DNA of 64,000 nucleotides from Lentzea pudingi (lineage in GTDB: Bacteria > Actinomycetota > Actinomycetes > Mycobacteriales > Pseudonocardiaceae), in NCBI RefSeq assembly GCF_014646255.1, contig NZ_BMNC01000002.1, positions 1 through 64,000 of the forward strand. The letters run 5' to 3'. Below, one piece after another: positions 45,806 through 54,765 of the stretch. A program made the translations under genes and the position numbers. Each line of letters opens with the position of its first letter. The first letter of the stretch is position 1. Below the pieces are notes generated by a model. It had not been told where the DNA came from. It worked only from the letters and a program-made list of their open reading frames with translations, and did no database searches.

Positions 45806-46651
45806 GTGCATACGGTGTCCGTGCTCAGCCTCAAGGGAGGCGTCGGCAAGACGACGGTGGTGCTCGGCCTGGCCTCTGCCGCCCTCCGCCGTGGTGTCCG
45901 CACTCTCGTGATCGATCTCGATCCGCAGTGCAACGCCACGTCGACGCTGGAGCCAGAGGAGTCCAAGGCGACCATCTACGACGTCCTGCAAGACCCGTCC
46001 GAGGAGAACGTCGAGCAGGCGATCCGCCCGAGCAGGTGGGGCGACGGCATCGACGTGCTGTCCGGGTCCGAGGACGCCGAACTGCTCAACCACCCCGATC
46101 CGAACGAGTCCCGGCTGCACCGCCTGAAGGACGCCCTGCGCACGTTGCGGGACATGTACGACGAGTTCCCGTACCAGCTCGTCCTGCTCGACTGCCCGCC
46201 GTCGCTGGGCCAGCTGACCCGCTCGGCGCTCGTGGCGGCCGACCGCGCGCTGCTGGTCACCGAGCCGACGATGTTCGCGGTGGCGGGCGTGCAGCGGGCG
46301 TTCGAGGCGGTGCAGAACGAGCGGGAGAGCAACAACGCCGACCTGCAGCCGCTGGGTGTCGTCGTGAACCGCGTGCGGCCGCGTTCGCACGAGCACCAGT
46401 TCCGCATCGAGGAGCTGCGCGACATCTTCGGGCCGTTGGTGATGCCGGTGGCGTTGCCGGACCGTCTGGCCGTGCAGCAGGCACAGGGCGCATGCATGCC
46501 CATCCACGAGTGGGGTACTCCAGGGGCGCGTGAAGTGGCGCTGGCGTTCAACCTCCTGCTGGCGCGCATCCAGCGCATCTCGCGGAGCCGGCGCCGGGCC
46601 GTGCACCACGACTTCGACGACGACGAGATCCAGGAAGCGGTGGATGCCTGA
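45806..46651 (+). CDS. ParA-family ATPase
   Basis: The 281-residue protein has the deviant Walker A LKGGVGKTT at residues 9-17, the DLDPQCNAT switch and LVLLDCPPSLGQLTRSAL. ParA-type ATPases move or position chromosomes, plasmids or protein complexes. No parB or parS lies nearby, so this is an orphan paralogue and not the main partition gene. TAGAGT lies 6 nt before the GTG, suggesting a leaderless start. The stop overlaps the glycosylase start by 8 nt. Confidence 0.88.
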   Translation: MHTVSVLSLKGGVGKTTVVLGLASAALRRGVRTLVIDLDPQCNATSTLEPEESKATIYDVLQDPSEENVEQAIRPSRWGDGIDVLSGSEDAELLNHPDPNESRLHRLKDALRTLRDMYDEFPYQLVLLDCPPSLGQLTRSALVAADRALLVTEPTMFAVAGVQRAFEAVQNERESNNADLQPLGVVVNRVRPRSHEHQFRIEELRDIFGPLVMPVALPDRLAVQQAQGACMPIHEWGTPGAREVALAFNLLLARIQRISRSRRRAVHHDFDDDEIQEAVDA

Positions 46652-47405
46652 AGGGGACACGGTCTTCCTGGCCGGTCATCGCATGAACCAGGCGCTGGCC
46701 GGGAAGACGCTGCGGCGCGGGGAGCTGCGTCATCCCCGGCTGGCCGCACTCGACCTGACCGGCCTGGACGTGCTCGGCGTGCGGACGTACGGCAAGCACA
46801 TGTTCACCCACTTCTCCGACGGCAACAGCCTGCGCAGCCACTTCCGCATGGACGGCTCATGGCACCTGTACCGGCCCGGTGAGAAGTGGCGCCGTCCCGC
46901 ACACCAGGCCCGCGCGGTGTTCGAGGTGGACGACCGGCAGGCCATCGGGTTCGCGTTGCACGACCTGGAGTTCGTGCCCACCTCTGAAGAAGATCGACTG
47001 ATCTCCCACCTCGGACCTGATCTCCTGGCACCCGACTTCGACACCGCTGAGGCCGTTCGGCGGTTGACCGCCGACCCTTCCCGGCCGGTCGGTCTCGCAT
47101 TGTTGGACCAGCGCGTGATGGCCGGCGTCGGCAATCTCTACCGCGCGGAAGTCTGTTTCCTGTTGCGGGTCCTGCCCACGGTTCCGGTGTCCGCCGTGGA
47201 CGCCTCACGTGCGGTCGCGCTGTCACGGAAACTCTTGCAGGCCAACCAGTGGCGGCCGGAGCAGAGCACGACCGGCGACCTGCGCGTGCAGCACTACGTT
47301 TTCGAGCGGACCGGCAGACCCTGTTTGCGCTGCCGCACAAGAGTCCGATCGGACGAGATCGACGGCAGATTTGTGTACTTCTGCCCAAAATGCCAAAAAG
47401 GTTGA
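46644..47405 (+). CDS. nei: Endonuclease VIII-type DNA glycosylase (Nei/Nei2)
   Basis: Fpg/Nei enzymes excise oxidised bases. The 253-residue protein begins MPEGDTVFLAGHRMNQALAG; Pro2 and Glu3 are the catalytic residues and PEGDTV marks the Nei branch. The H2TH region contains LLDQRVMAGVGNLYRAEVCF. A C-terminal zinc finger has CLRC and CPKC. Its start overlaps the parA stop. The downstream P450 may be part of the same transcript. Confidence 0.93.
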   Translation: MPEGDTVFLAGHRMNQALAGKTLRRGELRHPRLAALDLTGLDVLGVRTYGKHMFTHFSDGNSLRSHFRMDGSWHLYRPGEKWRRPAHQARAVFEVDDRQAIGFALHDLEFVPTSEEDRLISHLGPDLLAPDFDTAEAVRRLTADPSRPVGLALLDQRVMAGVGNLYRAEVCFLLRVLPTVPVSAVDASRAVALSRKLLQANQWRPEQSTTGDLRVQHYVFERTGRPCLRCRTRVRSDEIDGRFVYFCPKCQKG

Positions 47406-47437
47406 ACCGAAGCACTCTCCCGGCCGTGTCCCCCAAT

Positions 47438-48676
47438 ATGGCGGTCAATCTGGATGCGTTGCGTCCCGGCTACACCGACGACCCGTACGCGGTGCTGAAG
47501 AGCCTGCGCGATGCGGGCCCGGTGCACCGGGTTGAGACCTTCGGCGTGCCCATGTGGCTCGTGACCCGCTATCCCGACGTGCGTGCCGCGTTGGACAACC
47601 CGCTGCTGTCCTCGCACGGCTCCGCGCTCGCCGAACCCCTGCGCGGCCATCCGCACTTCGCGTCGTGGTGGTTCGGCGACCTGTCCGAGCACATGATGAA
47701 CAGCGACGAACCCGATCACACCCGCCTGCGCCGCGCGGTGTCGAGCCAGCTCACGCCACGCCGCATCGCCGCGCTGCGCCCCCGGATCGAGCAGGTCGCG
47801 GCCCGGCTCGCCGACGACTTCGCCGACTCCGGCGACTGCGATCTCATCGCGGACTTCGCGGCGCCGCTGCCGATCACCGTGATCATGGAACTGCTCGGTG
47901 TCCCCGCCGTCGACCAGGAGAACTTCCGCTACTGGGCCGACGTGGTCACCGGGCTGGCCGACGGTGACGCGGCCTCGGCCCGTGAGGAGACCTCCGGGTA
48001 CCTGCGTGATCTGGTGACGCACAAGCGCACGTCCGGCGACGACGACCTGATCGGCGGCCTGGCCCGCGCGACGGGTGAGGCGGCGCTGTCTGACTCCGAA
48101 CTGGCCTCGCTGGCGTTCCTGCTGCTCGTGGCCGGCTACACGACGGCCGTCGACCTGGTGGGCAACGGCGCACTGGCGTTGCTGCGCCACCCCGAACAGC
48201 TCGAACTGCTGCAGCGCTCGTCGTCACTGCTGCCCGGCGCCATCGAGGAGTTCCTGCGGTTCGACGGCCCGACCTCGCACGTGCTGCGGTTCGCCACGCG
48301 GCCGTTGACGATCGGCGGCGTACAGATCCCGGCTGGCGACGTCGTGCTGCTGTCGCTGGCCTCCGCCGAGCACGACGGCAACCGGTACCCGCGGGCCGAC
48401 CAGCTCAACATCGAGCGGGCGGACCGCCAGCACCTGGCGTTCGGGCACGGCATCCACTTCTGCCTGGGCGCGCCGCTGGCCCGGCTGGAGGGCGAGGTGG
48501 CGTTCCGGACGCTGCTGGGACGGTGCGCCGGGCTGGCGCTCGACACGTCGCGGCCGCTGGGGTGGCGGGTGTCGCTGGGCAGCCGCGGGTTGCGGACGCT
48601 GCCGGTGAAGTTCCGGACCAAGCCCCGGATGCCGCTGGACGAGCAGGCCACGATCAAGGTGCCCAAGCCCATGTGA
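47438..48676 (+). CDS. Cytochrome P450
   Basis: The product of about 412 residues is a soluble bacterial P450. The I-helix motif is LLLVAGYTTAVDL, the K-helix ExxR is in IEEFLRFDG and the haem-thiolate loop is FGHGIHFCLGAPLARLEGEV with Cys as axial ligand. No ferredoxin gene is adjacent. The start is uncertain: ATG 47438 gives a family-like N-terminus (NLDALRPGYTDDPYAVLKSL); GTG 47426 and ATG 47390 are alternatives. None has a clear ribosome site. Confidence 0.9.
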   Translation: MAVNLDALRPGYTDDPYAVLKSLRDAGPVHRVETFGVPMWLVTRYPDVRAALDNPLLSSHGSALAEPLRGHPHFASWWFGDLSEHMMNSDEPDHTRLRRAVSSQLTPRRIAALRPRIEQVAARLADDFADSGDCDLIADFAAPLPITVIMELLGVPAVDQENFRYWADVVTGLADGDAASAREETSGYLRDLVTHKRTSGDDDLIGGLARATGEAALSDSELASLAFLLLVAGYTTAVDLVGNGALALLRHPEQLELLQRSSSLLPGAIEEFLRFDGPTSHVLRFATRPLTIGGVQIPAGDVVLLSLASAEHDGNRYPRADQLNIERADRQHLAFGHGIHFCLGAPLARLEGEVAFRTLLGRCAGLALDTSRPLGWRVSLGSRGLRTLPVKFRTKPRMPLDEQATIKVPKPM

Positions 48677-48713
48677 CTGCGGCTACCCTGAGCTGGCGTT
48701 ATAGGGTGAGCAC

Positions 48714-49691
48714 GTGGTGTACAAGCAGGTGGTTCGCAGGGCGTTGTTCGGGATGCACGGCGGCGACGCGGAGCGGGTCCACGAGACCACGCTCGACGTC
48801 ATGGCCCGGTTGAGCCCGCTGGCGAGGTTCGCCCGCAACCAGGACAACCCGCGCACGGTGTTCGGTGTCCGCTTCCCGAACCCGGTCGGTCTCGCGGCGG
48901 GTCTCGACAAGGACGGGCGCGCGTTGCCGGCGTGGGGTGCGCTGGGGTTCGGGTTCGTCGAGGTCGGCACCGTCACGTGGCACGCGCAGCCGGGCAACCC
49001 GAAGCCGCGGCTGTTCCGCCTGCGCGAGGACGAGGCGATCATCAACCGGATGGGCTTCAACAACGCGGGTGCGCAAGCGCTTGCCGCGAAGCTCGACCGG
49101 ACGTCGCTGCGGGCACCGCTCGGCATCAGCCTCGGCAAGTCCAAGATCACGCCCGTCGAGGACGCCGTGCAGGACTACCTGAACTCGCTGAAGGCCCTGC
49201 AGGACCACGGCGACTACTACGCGATCAACGTGAGCTCGCCGAACACCCCCGGCCTGCGCAGCCTGCAGGACAAGGGCGCGCTGACCGAGCTCGTCGCGAC
49301 GCTGACGTCGGCCACGGACAAGCCGATGCTCGTCAAGATCGCTCCGGACCTGACCGAGGACGCCATCGCCGAGGTCATCCAGGTGTGCGTGGACAACGGC
49401 ATCAAGGGCCTCATCGCCACGAACACCACTCTCAGCCGTGAGGGCCTCACGAGCGCTCACAAGGGCGAGACCGGCGGCCTCAGCGGCAGGCCGCTCACCC
49501 AGCGCGCGAACGACGTGGTCCGGTTCATCACGAAGAACAGCGATCTGCCGGTCATCGGTGTCGGTGGCATCGCGACCGCCGACGACGCCAAGCGCATGAT
49601 CGACGCCGGCGCGAGCCTCGTGCAGATCTACACCGGGTTCATCTACGAGGGCCCTGGGCTCGTGTCGAGGATCAACCGCGCCCTGCGGTGA
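48714..49691 (+). CDS. pyrD: Dihydroorotate dehydrogenase (quinone), class 2
   Basis: PyrD oxidises dihydroorotate to orotate in pyrimidine synthesis, passing electrons to quinones. The 325-residue protein has an N-terminal amphipathic membrane-contact region, the FMN site [12 protein letters not shown], the catalytic Ser segment [14 protein letters not shown] and [25 protein letters not shown] at 48702-48707 lies 6 nt before the GTG, consistent with a leaderless message. The stop is one base from that of the convergent permease gene. Confidence 0.96.
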   Translation: MVYKQVVRRALFGMHGGDAERVHETTLDVMARLSPLARFARNQDNPRTVFGVRFPNPVGLAAGLDKDGRALPAWGALGFGFVEVGTVTWHAQPGNPKPRLFRLREDEAIINRMGFNNAGAQALAAKLDRTSLRAPLGISLGKSKITPVEDAVQDYLNSLKALQDHGDYYAINVSSPNTPGLRSLQDKGALTELVATLTSATDKPMLVKIAPDLTEDAIAEVIQVCVDNGIKGLIATNTTLSREGLTSAHKGETGGLSGRPLTQRANDVVRFITKNSDLPVIGVGGIATADDAKRMIDAGASLVQIYTGFIYEGPGLVSRINRALR

Positions 49692-49692
49692 G

Positions 49693-50946
49693 TCAGGTGT
49701 GGCGCGCGGCCCTGAGCCAGCGCATCACGGGGTGCAGGATCACGACGAGCAGCGAGCCCCACACCATGCCGCCCATCTCCAGATCGCCGATCTCGATGGT
49801 CAGGTCGCCGACACCGGCCACCAGTGCCGCGCCGCCGACCATCGCGTTCGCCGGGTTCGCCAGGTCGACGCCGCGGTCCATCCAGATCCGGACGCCGACC
49901 AGCACGATCAGGCCGTAGAGCACCAGCGTGCAGCCGCCGAGCACCCCCGGCGGGATGGTGCCGAACAGCGCGATGGCCTTCGGGGAGAACGCGAGCAGCG
50001 CGGCGAACACACCGGCGAAGGCGAACGCCGCCGTCGTGTAGACGCGGGTCACGGCCATCACGCCGATGTTCTCGGAGTACGTCGTCGTGCCGGCACCGCC
50101 GCCGAGGCCTGACAGGGCGGTCGACAGGCCGTTCGCGATGATCGCGTCGCCCGCGCTGCCGTCGAGGTTGCGGCCGGTCAGCGCCGCGACCGCCTTCACG
50201 TGCCCGACGACCTCGGCCACCAGCACGATCACGACGGGCAGCATCAGCAGCACGACCGACGGCCGCAGCTCGGGCTGGTAGAGCTTCGGCAGGCCGACCC
50301 ACGCGGCGTCGCGCAGCGCGGCGATCCGTTCGGACGACACGGCGCCGAACGCCAGGCCGCCCATCCAGATCGCCACGAAGCCGATCAGGATCGAGAACCG
50401 GAACACCAGGCCGCGGCCCAGCACGCCGGCCAGCAGGATCACCAGCGTGGTCAAGCCGGCGAGCAGGGGCTGCTCGCTGAAGTTCGAGGTGGCCTGCCGC
50501 GAGAGGTTCAGGCCGATGAGGATCACGACGGCGCCGGTGACGACCGGCGGCATGACCGACTCCAGCAGGCGCACACCGAGCGCCTTGACCGCGATGCCGA
50601 CGACGATCACCAGCAGGCCCGCCGCGACGACACCGCCGAGCTGGGCCGCGATGCCCTGCTCGCGCGCGGCCACCAGCGGGGCCACGAAGGCGAAGGACGA
50701 ACCGAGGTAGCTCGGCACGCGGTTCTTGGTGATGACGAGGAAGAGCAGCGTGCCCAGACCGGAGAACAGCAGCGTGGTGGCGACGGGCAGGCCGGTGGCG
50801 GCGGGAACGATCACCGTCGCGCCGAACATGGCGACGAGGTGCTGCACTCCGAACCCGATGGTGAGCGGCCAGCTCACCCGTTCCTGGGGTGCGACGGTTT
50901 CACTGTCGGTGATCCGACCGTCCCCGTGCACGGTCCACAACGCCAA
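49693..50946 (-). CDS. NCS2-family uracil/xanthine permease
   Basis: The protein of about 417 residues has 12-14 membrane segments and NCS2 signatures: GVQHLVAMFGATVIVPAATG near the start, AEVVGHVKAVAALTGRNLDG and GLGGGAGTTTYSENIGVMAV. The uracil (UraA/PyrP) branch is the best fit because of the pyrD neighbour, but substrate is inference. A TTG at 50946 with GGGAGG 7 nt upstream is the best-supported start; the frame remains open 20 codons further. Confidence 0.88.
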   Translation of the reverse strand: MALWTVHGDGRITDSETVAPQERVSWPLTIGFGVQHLVAMFGATVIVPAATGLPVATTLLFSGLGTLLFLVITKNRVPSYLGSSFAFVAPLVAAREQGIAAQLGGVVAAGLLVIVVGIAVKALGVRLLESVMPPVVTGAVVILIGLNLSRQATSNFSEQPLLAGLTTLVILLAGVLGRGLVFRFSILIGFVAIWMGGLAFGAVSSERIAALRDAAWVGLPKLYQPELRPSVVLLMLPVVIVLVAEVVGHVKAVAALTGRNLDGSAGDAIIANGLSTALSGLGGGAGTTTYSENIGVMAVTRVYTTAAFAFAGVFAALLAFSPKAIALFGTIPPGVLGGCTLVLYGLIVLVGVRIWMDRGVDLANPANAMVGGAALVAGVGDLTIEIGDLEMGGMVWGSLLVVILHPVMRWLRAARHT

Positions 50947-51113
50947 TGCACTGCCTCCCGGCAATTCAGCCGGACTTCCCGCAGACCGGCCCCGGAATCC
51001 TGCCACGCCATGTAGCGGCTACGGCTAGATAACAGTCCGATAATCACACGATTGCAGCAGGGATCTCCAGAGAGACTCGCCGAATAGTCGCACGCAACTA
51101 CGGAGAGTCACTC

Positions 51114-51941
51114 TCAGTACGCTGAATAGCCTGAGACATCACGCATCGCGGACGCCAGTCCGGCCATGTGGTCCGTGGCGTCGTCCAGCACCTCGCCCGG
51201 GTTCTGGAACTGCGTGCTCGCCGCCAGGGCCTTGCCGGCCTCGGCCACCAGCGCACAGTAGCGGTCCACGCCGTCCGCCAGCTGGATCCGGAGCGCCTTC
51301 ACGGCCTCGACGAGAGACGCGCGCTCCAGATGCGGTGCGGTGTCGCGGGCGCGTTCGACGGCCTGCAGCTGCGCCGACACCGCGCGGATGGCCGTGGCGG
51401 CCTCCTGGGCGGTCTGGCGGGCGTGCTGGACGGACTCGGTCGGCATCGACGTGAGCGCCGGCGAGTCGAGCTGCACGAGCAGCTGGCTCATCGCGTCCTC
51501 GGCACCGTGGAGCTTCTCCATCGGGACGCGCGCGGACGAGATGTGCGCGGGCAGCGGCGGCCGGGGCGGCGGTGGTGGCGACAACGCCAGCCGCTGCCGG
51601 GCGGCGCCCAGTTCCTTCAGCTTGAACCCGCTGCGCACGGCGAGGACTGCGGGCACCGCCGCGCCGACCGCGCCGGTGACGGCGGCCCACGTGCCGAGCA
51701 CCCCGGTGAAGCCCAGCACCGCGAGGGTGCCGAGCATCGTGATGACGATCAGCCAGAACGTCAGCACGGCGTTGGTGCGCTTGCGCTTGCGTTCGAGCTT
51801 GGCTAAAGGGTCGTTCCACTTCTGGATGCGGTAGCGCGCCTGCTCGGCCAGCGGGTGGCCCTGGAGCGACGCACCCAACTCGTTGACGACCTTGCGGACG
51901 ATCTCGTTGTTGGGACGGTTTCTCCAGGGCTCCATGATCAC
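51114..51941 (-). CDS. pspM: Phage-shock envelope stress protein PspM
   Basis: The 275-residue protein has two membrane helices (about 59-78 and 84-104) after a charged N-terminus, then a Pro run and a helical cytoplasmic domain. This is the plan of actinobacterial PspM, the membrane anchor of PspA in the envelope-stress response. It follows pspA by 35 nt. AGGAGG precedes the GTG by 9 nt. A PspN-type gene is not present downstream. Confidence 0.85.
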   Translation of the reverse strand: MIMEPWRNRPNNEIVRKVVNELGASLQGHPLAEQARYRIQKWNDPLAKLERKRKRTNAVLTFWLIVITMLGTLAVLGFTGVLGTWAAVTGAVGAAVPAVLAVRSGFKLKELGAARQRLALSPPPPPRPPLPAHISSARVPMEKLHGAEDAMSQLLVQLDSPALTSMPTESVQHARQTAQEAATAIRAVSAQLQAVERARDTAPHLERASLVEAVKALRIQLADGVDRYCALVAEAGKALAASTQFQNPGEVLDDATDHMAGLASAMRDVSGYSAY

Positions 51942-51976
51942 CTGCTGACTCCTCCTGCTCCCCCTGCCTCAGAACC

Positions 51977-52828
51977 TCAGTTCTGGGCGGGAGGAACCTG
52001 CTGCTGCGTGGTCTTCTGCTCGGACTGGACGCGCTGCGCGATCTCGGCCTGGATCTGCGCGGCCGCGCTGTTGCCCGCGGTCACCTGCTGCGGGGTGTTC
52101 GCCTGACCGCCGTGCATCGAGGCACGGATCTGCTCCAGGCGCGACGAGCCCGCGAGCTGGGTGGTCGAGGCCTGGACCTCCATCATCCGGCCCTGCACCG
52201 AGTTCTGGGCGAGCTCGGCGGACCCGAGGGCGGTCGAGTAGCGCTTCTCGATCTTGTCGCGAACCTCTTCCAGCGACGGCACGTTGCCCGGCGCGGCGAG
52301 TTCGCTCATCTGGTTCAGCGACGCGGAGACCTGCTCCTGCATCTTGGCCTGCTCCAGCTGGCTGAGGAGCTTGGTGCGCTCGGCCAGCCTCTGCTGCAGC
52401 ATCATCGCGTTGCGCTCGACCGCCTGCTTGGCCTGCGCGGCCGCCTGCAGCGACTGGTCGTGCAGCGTCTTGAGGTCCTCGATGCCCTGCTCGGCGGTGA
52501 CGAGCTGGGTGGCGAAGCTCTGCGCGGCGTTCTCGAACTGCGTCGCCTTGGCCTCGTCGCCCTTCGAGCGCGCCTCGTCGGCGAGCACGAGCGCCTGACG
52601 CGCGGAGGCCTGCAGCTTCTCCACGTCGCCCAGCTGGCGGTTCAGCTTCATCTCCAGCTGGCGCTGGTTGCCGATGACGGCCGCAGCCTGCTGCGAGAGG
52701 GCCTGGTGCTGCCGCTGCGCCTCCTCGATGGCCTGCTGGATCTGCACCTTCGGGTCAGCGTGCTCGTCGATCTTCGACGAGAACGACGCCATCAGGTACT
52801 TCCAGAACTTCACGAACGGACTGGCCAT
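51977..52828 (-). CDS. pspA: PspA/IM30 phage-shock protein
   Basis: PspA is an ESCRT-III-like protein that forms membrane-stabilising assemblies. The 283-residue protein is almost wholly helical and coiled-coil from residue 20 to 225, beginning [20 protein letters not shown], and ends in a Gln/Pro/Ala-rich tail. AGGAG abuts the ATG with no spacer, an atypical ribosome site. With pspM downstream and clgR upstream the order matches the mycobacterial clgR-pspA-pspM region. The 357-bp gap upstream separates it from clgR and contains a hairpin, so pspA probably has its own promoter. Confidence 0.93.
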   Translation of the reverse strand: MASPFVKFWKYLMASFSSKIDEHADPKVQIQQAIEEAQRQHQALSQQAAAVIGNQRQLEMKLNRQLGDVEKLQASARQALVLADEARSKGDEAKATQFENAAQSFATQLVTAEQGIEDLKTLHDQSLQAAAQAKQAVERNAMMLQQRLAERTKLLSQLEQAKMQEQVSASLNQMSELAAPGNVPSLEEVRDKIEKRYSTALGSAELAQNSVQGRMMEVQASTTQLAGSSRLEQIRASMHGGQANTPQQVTAGNSAAAQIQAEIAQRVQSEQKTTQQQVPPAQN

Positions 52829-52978
52829 CTCCTACGCCTGCCTTCTCGGTGCCGGTGTTGGATCCATCGTCTCAATTGTGCGTCGGCGTATCCACCGACA
52901 CGGGGAGATATCCGGGAACACCCTGACCCACCCCGGGACTTAGGAGTACACGCCTGACGACGTGCCAATCCTGCCCGC

Positions 52979-52996
52979 ACCCGCGTCCGGAGACGC
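52979..52996. terminator. Short hairpin in the clgR-pspA gap
   Basis: CCGCGTC and GACGCGG form a 7-bp perfect stem with a CGGA loop. It lies in the 357-bp gap between clgR and pspA. Apart from this and the hairpin at 53141-53172, I see no supportable gene or clear promoter there. Confidence 0.35.
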
Positions 52997-53140
52997 GGTG
53001 ACCCAGCGTGCCGATGCCAAGCCGTTGCCTGTCGTCCCGCGCGCTGCCGTCGTTGTCAGTTGAACGTTCGAACACGCAATCTTGTTGCAGACCGTCACGT
53101 GGCGACGGCCACAGCCTGATGATGTTCACCCGAATGCAGG

Positions 53141-53172
53141 CGACCCCGCTCGCCGGACGGCGTGCGGGGTCG
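53141..53172. terminator. Hairpin just after clgR
   Basis: CGACCCCGC (53141-53149) and GCGGGGTCG (53164-53172) form a 9-bp perfect stem 14 bp beyond the clgR stop. It probably ends the clgR message and separates it from pspA. Confidence 0.6.
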
Positions 53173-53185
53173 TGGATGACATGGA

Positions 53186-53608
53186 TCAAGCCGCAACAAC
53201 GGCTTTCGGGGTCTCGCCGATCTTGCTCGTGAGCCTGTGACTGAGCATGGGCTGCAGGCGCAGGTCGGACAGGTCGTCCGAGAGCGTGGACGGCAGCACG
53301 CGGCCACCTTCGAGCTTGCCGCGGTCCGATCGTCCGTCCGGGACGGTGTCGGGCACCGTGTCCGGCGTCTGCTGGACCGCGCCGATGTCGGAGGCCACGT
53401 GGTGCAGCAGTTCGGACAAGGGCAGCTCTAAAGCGTCACATATGGCCGCGAGGAGCTCGCTGGACGCCTCTTTGCGGCCGCGCTCCACCTCGGACAGGTA
53501 CCCCAGGCTCACGCGGGCGGTCCGAGAGACCTCGCGCAGCGTGCGGCGTTGGTTGGTGCGGGCATGGCGAAGTCGATCACCGATCGCCTCGCGCAGCAGC
53601 ACGGTCAT
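53186..53608 (-). CDS. clgR: XRE-family regulator ClgR
   Basis: ClgR activates clp protease genes and, in mycobacteria, the psp genes. The 140-residue protein has an N-terminal HTH ([40 protein letters not shown]) followed by a short tail that ends in hydrophobic AVVAA, the kind of C-terminus recognised by Clp proteases. The ATG of [10 protein letters not shown] is chosen because it begins the family domain. A ClgR-type box lies upstream, predicting autoregulation. Confidence 0.93.
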   Translation of the reverse strand: MTVLLREAIGDRLRHARTNQRRTLREVSRTARVSLGYLSEVERGRKEASSELLAAICDALELPLSELLHHVASDIGAVQQTPDTVPDTVPDGRSDRGKLEGGRVLPSTLSDDLSDLRLQPMLSHRLTSKIGETPKAVVAA

Positions 53609-53683
53609 CGCGCGCCTCCTTCCGGCCGGCCGTGTCCCTACGTTACCGATCGACACCGACAACGGGCACTGACTTCCGAACAC

Positions 53684-53700
53684 GTCCGCCAAGGGCGAAC
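53684..53700. promoter_or_regulatory. ClgR operator-like site
   Basis: GTCCGC-CAAGG-GCGAAC fits the known ClgR consensus CGC-N5-GCG, with extended half-sites like GTTCGC/GCGAAC. It lies 75 bp upstream of clgR, between clgR and the end of cinA. Confidence 0.6.
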
Positions 53701-53713
53701 GAACGCGGAGTCA

Positions 53714-54190
53714 TCATTTGTTCCCGCCTCCGGTGGCCAGCAGCTGCTCCGAGAGCAGGACCAGGGCTTTCTCCACAGCGGCCGCACGGACCGCTTTGCG
53801 GTCACCACTCACCGTGATTGTCCGCACTGTGGACACTCCAGGCCCGCTCAAGCCGATGTGGACCGTCCCCGGAGGAACTCCGTCCTGCGGATCGGGTCCG
53901 GCGACCCCGGTGAGCCCGATCCCCCAGTCCGAACCGCACCTGTCGCGGGCGCCTTCGGCCAGTTGGATCGCGACGTCGGGGTGCACGGCACCGTGCTCGT
54001 CGAGCAACTGCTGGTCCACGCCCGCGAGCTCGTGCTTGAGCTCGGTCGCGTAGACGATCAACCCACCGCGGACCACGGCACTCGCCCCCGGTGTGTCGAC
54101 GATCGTCGCGCACAGCAGACCCGCGGTCAGCGACTCGGCCGTGGCGACGGTCTGGTTCCTCGCTTTGAGCAGCTCCACGACGCCTGTCAC
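53714..54190 (-). CDS. cinA: CinA C-terminal-type nicotinamide-nucleotide amidohydrolase
   Basis: The 158-residue protein is a stand-alone CinA_C (PncC) domain that deamidates NMN to NaMN. Motifs are TVATAESLTAGLLCATIVDT and GIGLTGVAGPDPQDGVPPGT. The GTG start overlaps the pgsA stop (GTGA), so it is coupled to pgsA. The N-terminal MoaB-like domain of full CinA is absent, as usual for this genomic context. Confidence 0.9.
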   Translation of the reverse strand: MTGVVELLKARNQTVATAESLTAGLLCATIVDTPGASAVVRGGLIVYATELKHELAGVDQQLLDEHGAVHPDVAIQLAEGARDRCGSDWGIGLTGVAGPDPQDGVPPGTVHIGLSGPGVSTVRTITVSGDRKAVRAAAVEKALVLLSEQLLATGGGNK

Positions 54191-54765
54191 AGCACGGCCC
54201 GGCCTGCTCTTGCCTTCATCTTGAACGCGTGGATCACGTAGTCGATTCCCGTGACGATCGTGAGGACGAGCGCGACGGCCATGATCACCCAGGCGATGAG
54301 CCCCAGCACGTCGTTCTGCGGGAGCACGAAGAGCCCGATCGCGATGACCTGGGCCAGCGTCTTGGCCTTGCCGCCGCGGCTCGCGGGGATGACGCCGTAG
54401 CGGATCACCCAGAACCGCAGCAGCGTGATGCCGATCTCGCGGACGGCGATGGTGATCGTGATCCACCACGGCAGCACGTCGAGGATGCTCAGGCCCACCA
54501 GCGCGGACCCGGTCAGCGCCTTGTCCGCGATCGGGTCGGCGATCTTGCCGAAGTCGGTGATGAGCCCGTGCTTGCGCGCGAGCGTGCCGTCGATGTGGTC
54601 CGTGAAGCTCGCGACGGCGAAGATCCCGAACGCGATGAGGCGCCACGTCGTGTCGAAGCCGCCCGCTTCGAACAGGGAGAACAGGAAGACCGGAACGAGC
54701 GCCAGCCGCGCCATCGTGAGGATGTTCGCGACGTTGAGCAGCGGGACCTTCCGGGCTTCCGTCAT
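54187..54765 (-). CDS. pgsA: CDP-alcohol phosphatidyltransferase PgsA
   Basis: PgsA makes phosphatidylglycerophosphate (or phosphatidylinositol phosphate in some actinobacterial paralogues). The 192-residue membrane protein has the CDP-OH-P motif [19 protein letters not shown] followed by IADPIAD, with all conserved Asp residues. About five membrane helices are visible. The ATG overlaps the rimO stop as ATGA. Its place next to clgR and pspA matches mycobacterial pgsA3. Confidence 0.93.
   Translation of the reverse strand: MTEARKVPLLNVANILTMARLALVPVFLFSLFEAGGFDTTWRLIAFGIFAVASFTDHIDGTLARKHGLITDFGKIADPIADKALTGSALVGLSILDVLPWWITITIAVREIGITLLRFWVIRYGVIPASRGGKAKTLAQVIAIGLFVLPQNDVLGLIAWVIMAVALVLTIVTGIDYVIHAFKMKARAGRAVL

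Noticed and set aside
45806..46651. The ParA-like gene as the chromosomal partition locus
   Set aside because: No parB, parS-like 16-mer or origin-proximal genes (dnaA, gyrB, rsmG) are present, so it is treated as an orphan ParA paralogue.
53062..53073. GAACGTTCGAAC as a second SOS box
   Set aside because: The half-sites GAAC and GTTC are adjacent instead of being separated by 4 nt, so it does not fit the LexA consensus.
52872..53189. A 105-codon minus-strand frame in the clgR-pspA gap
   Set aside because: It has no ribosome site, no recognisable domain, and overlaps the hairpins that probably terminate clgR.
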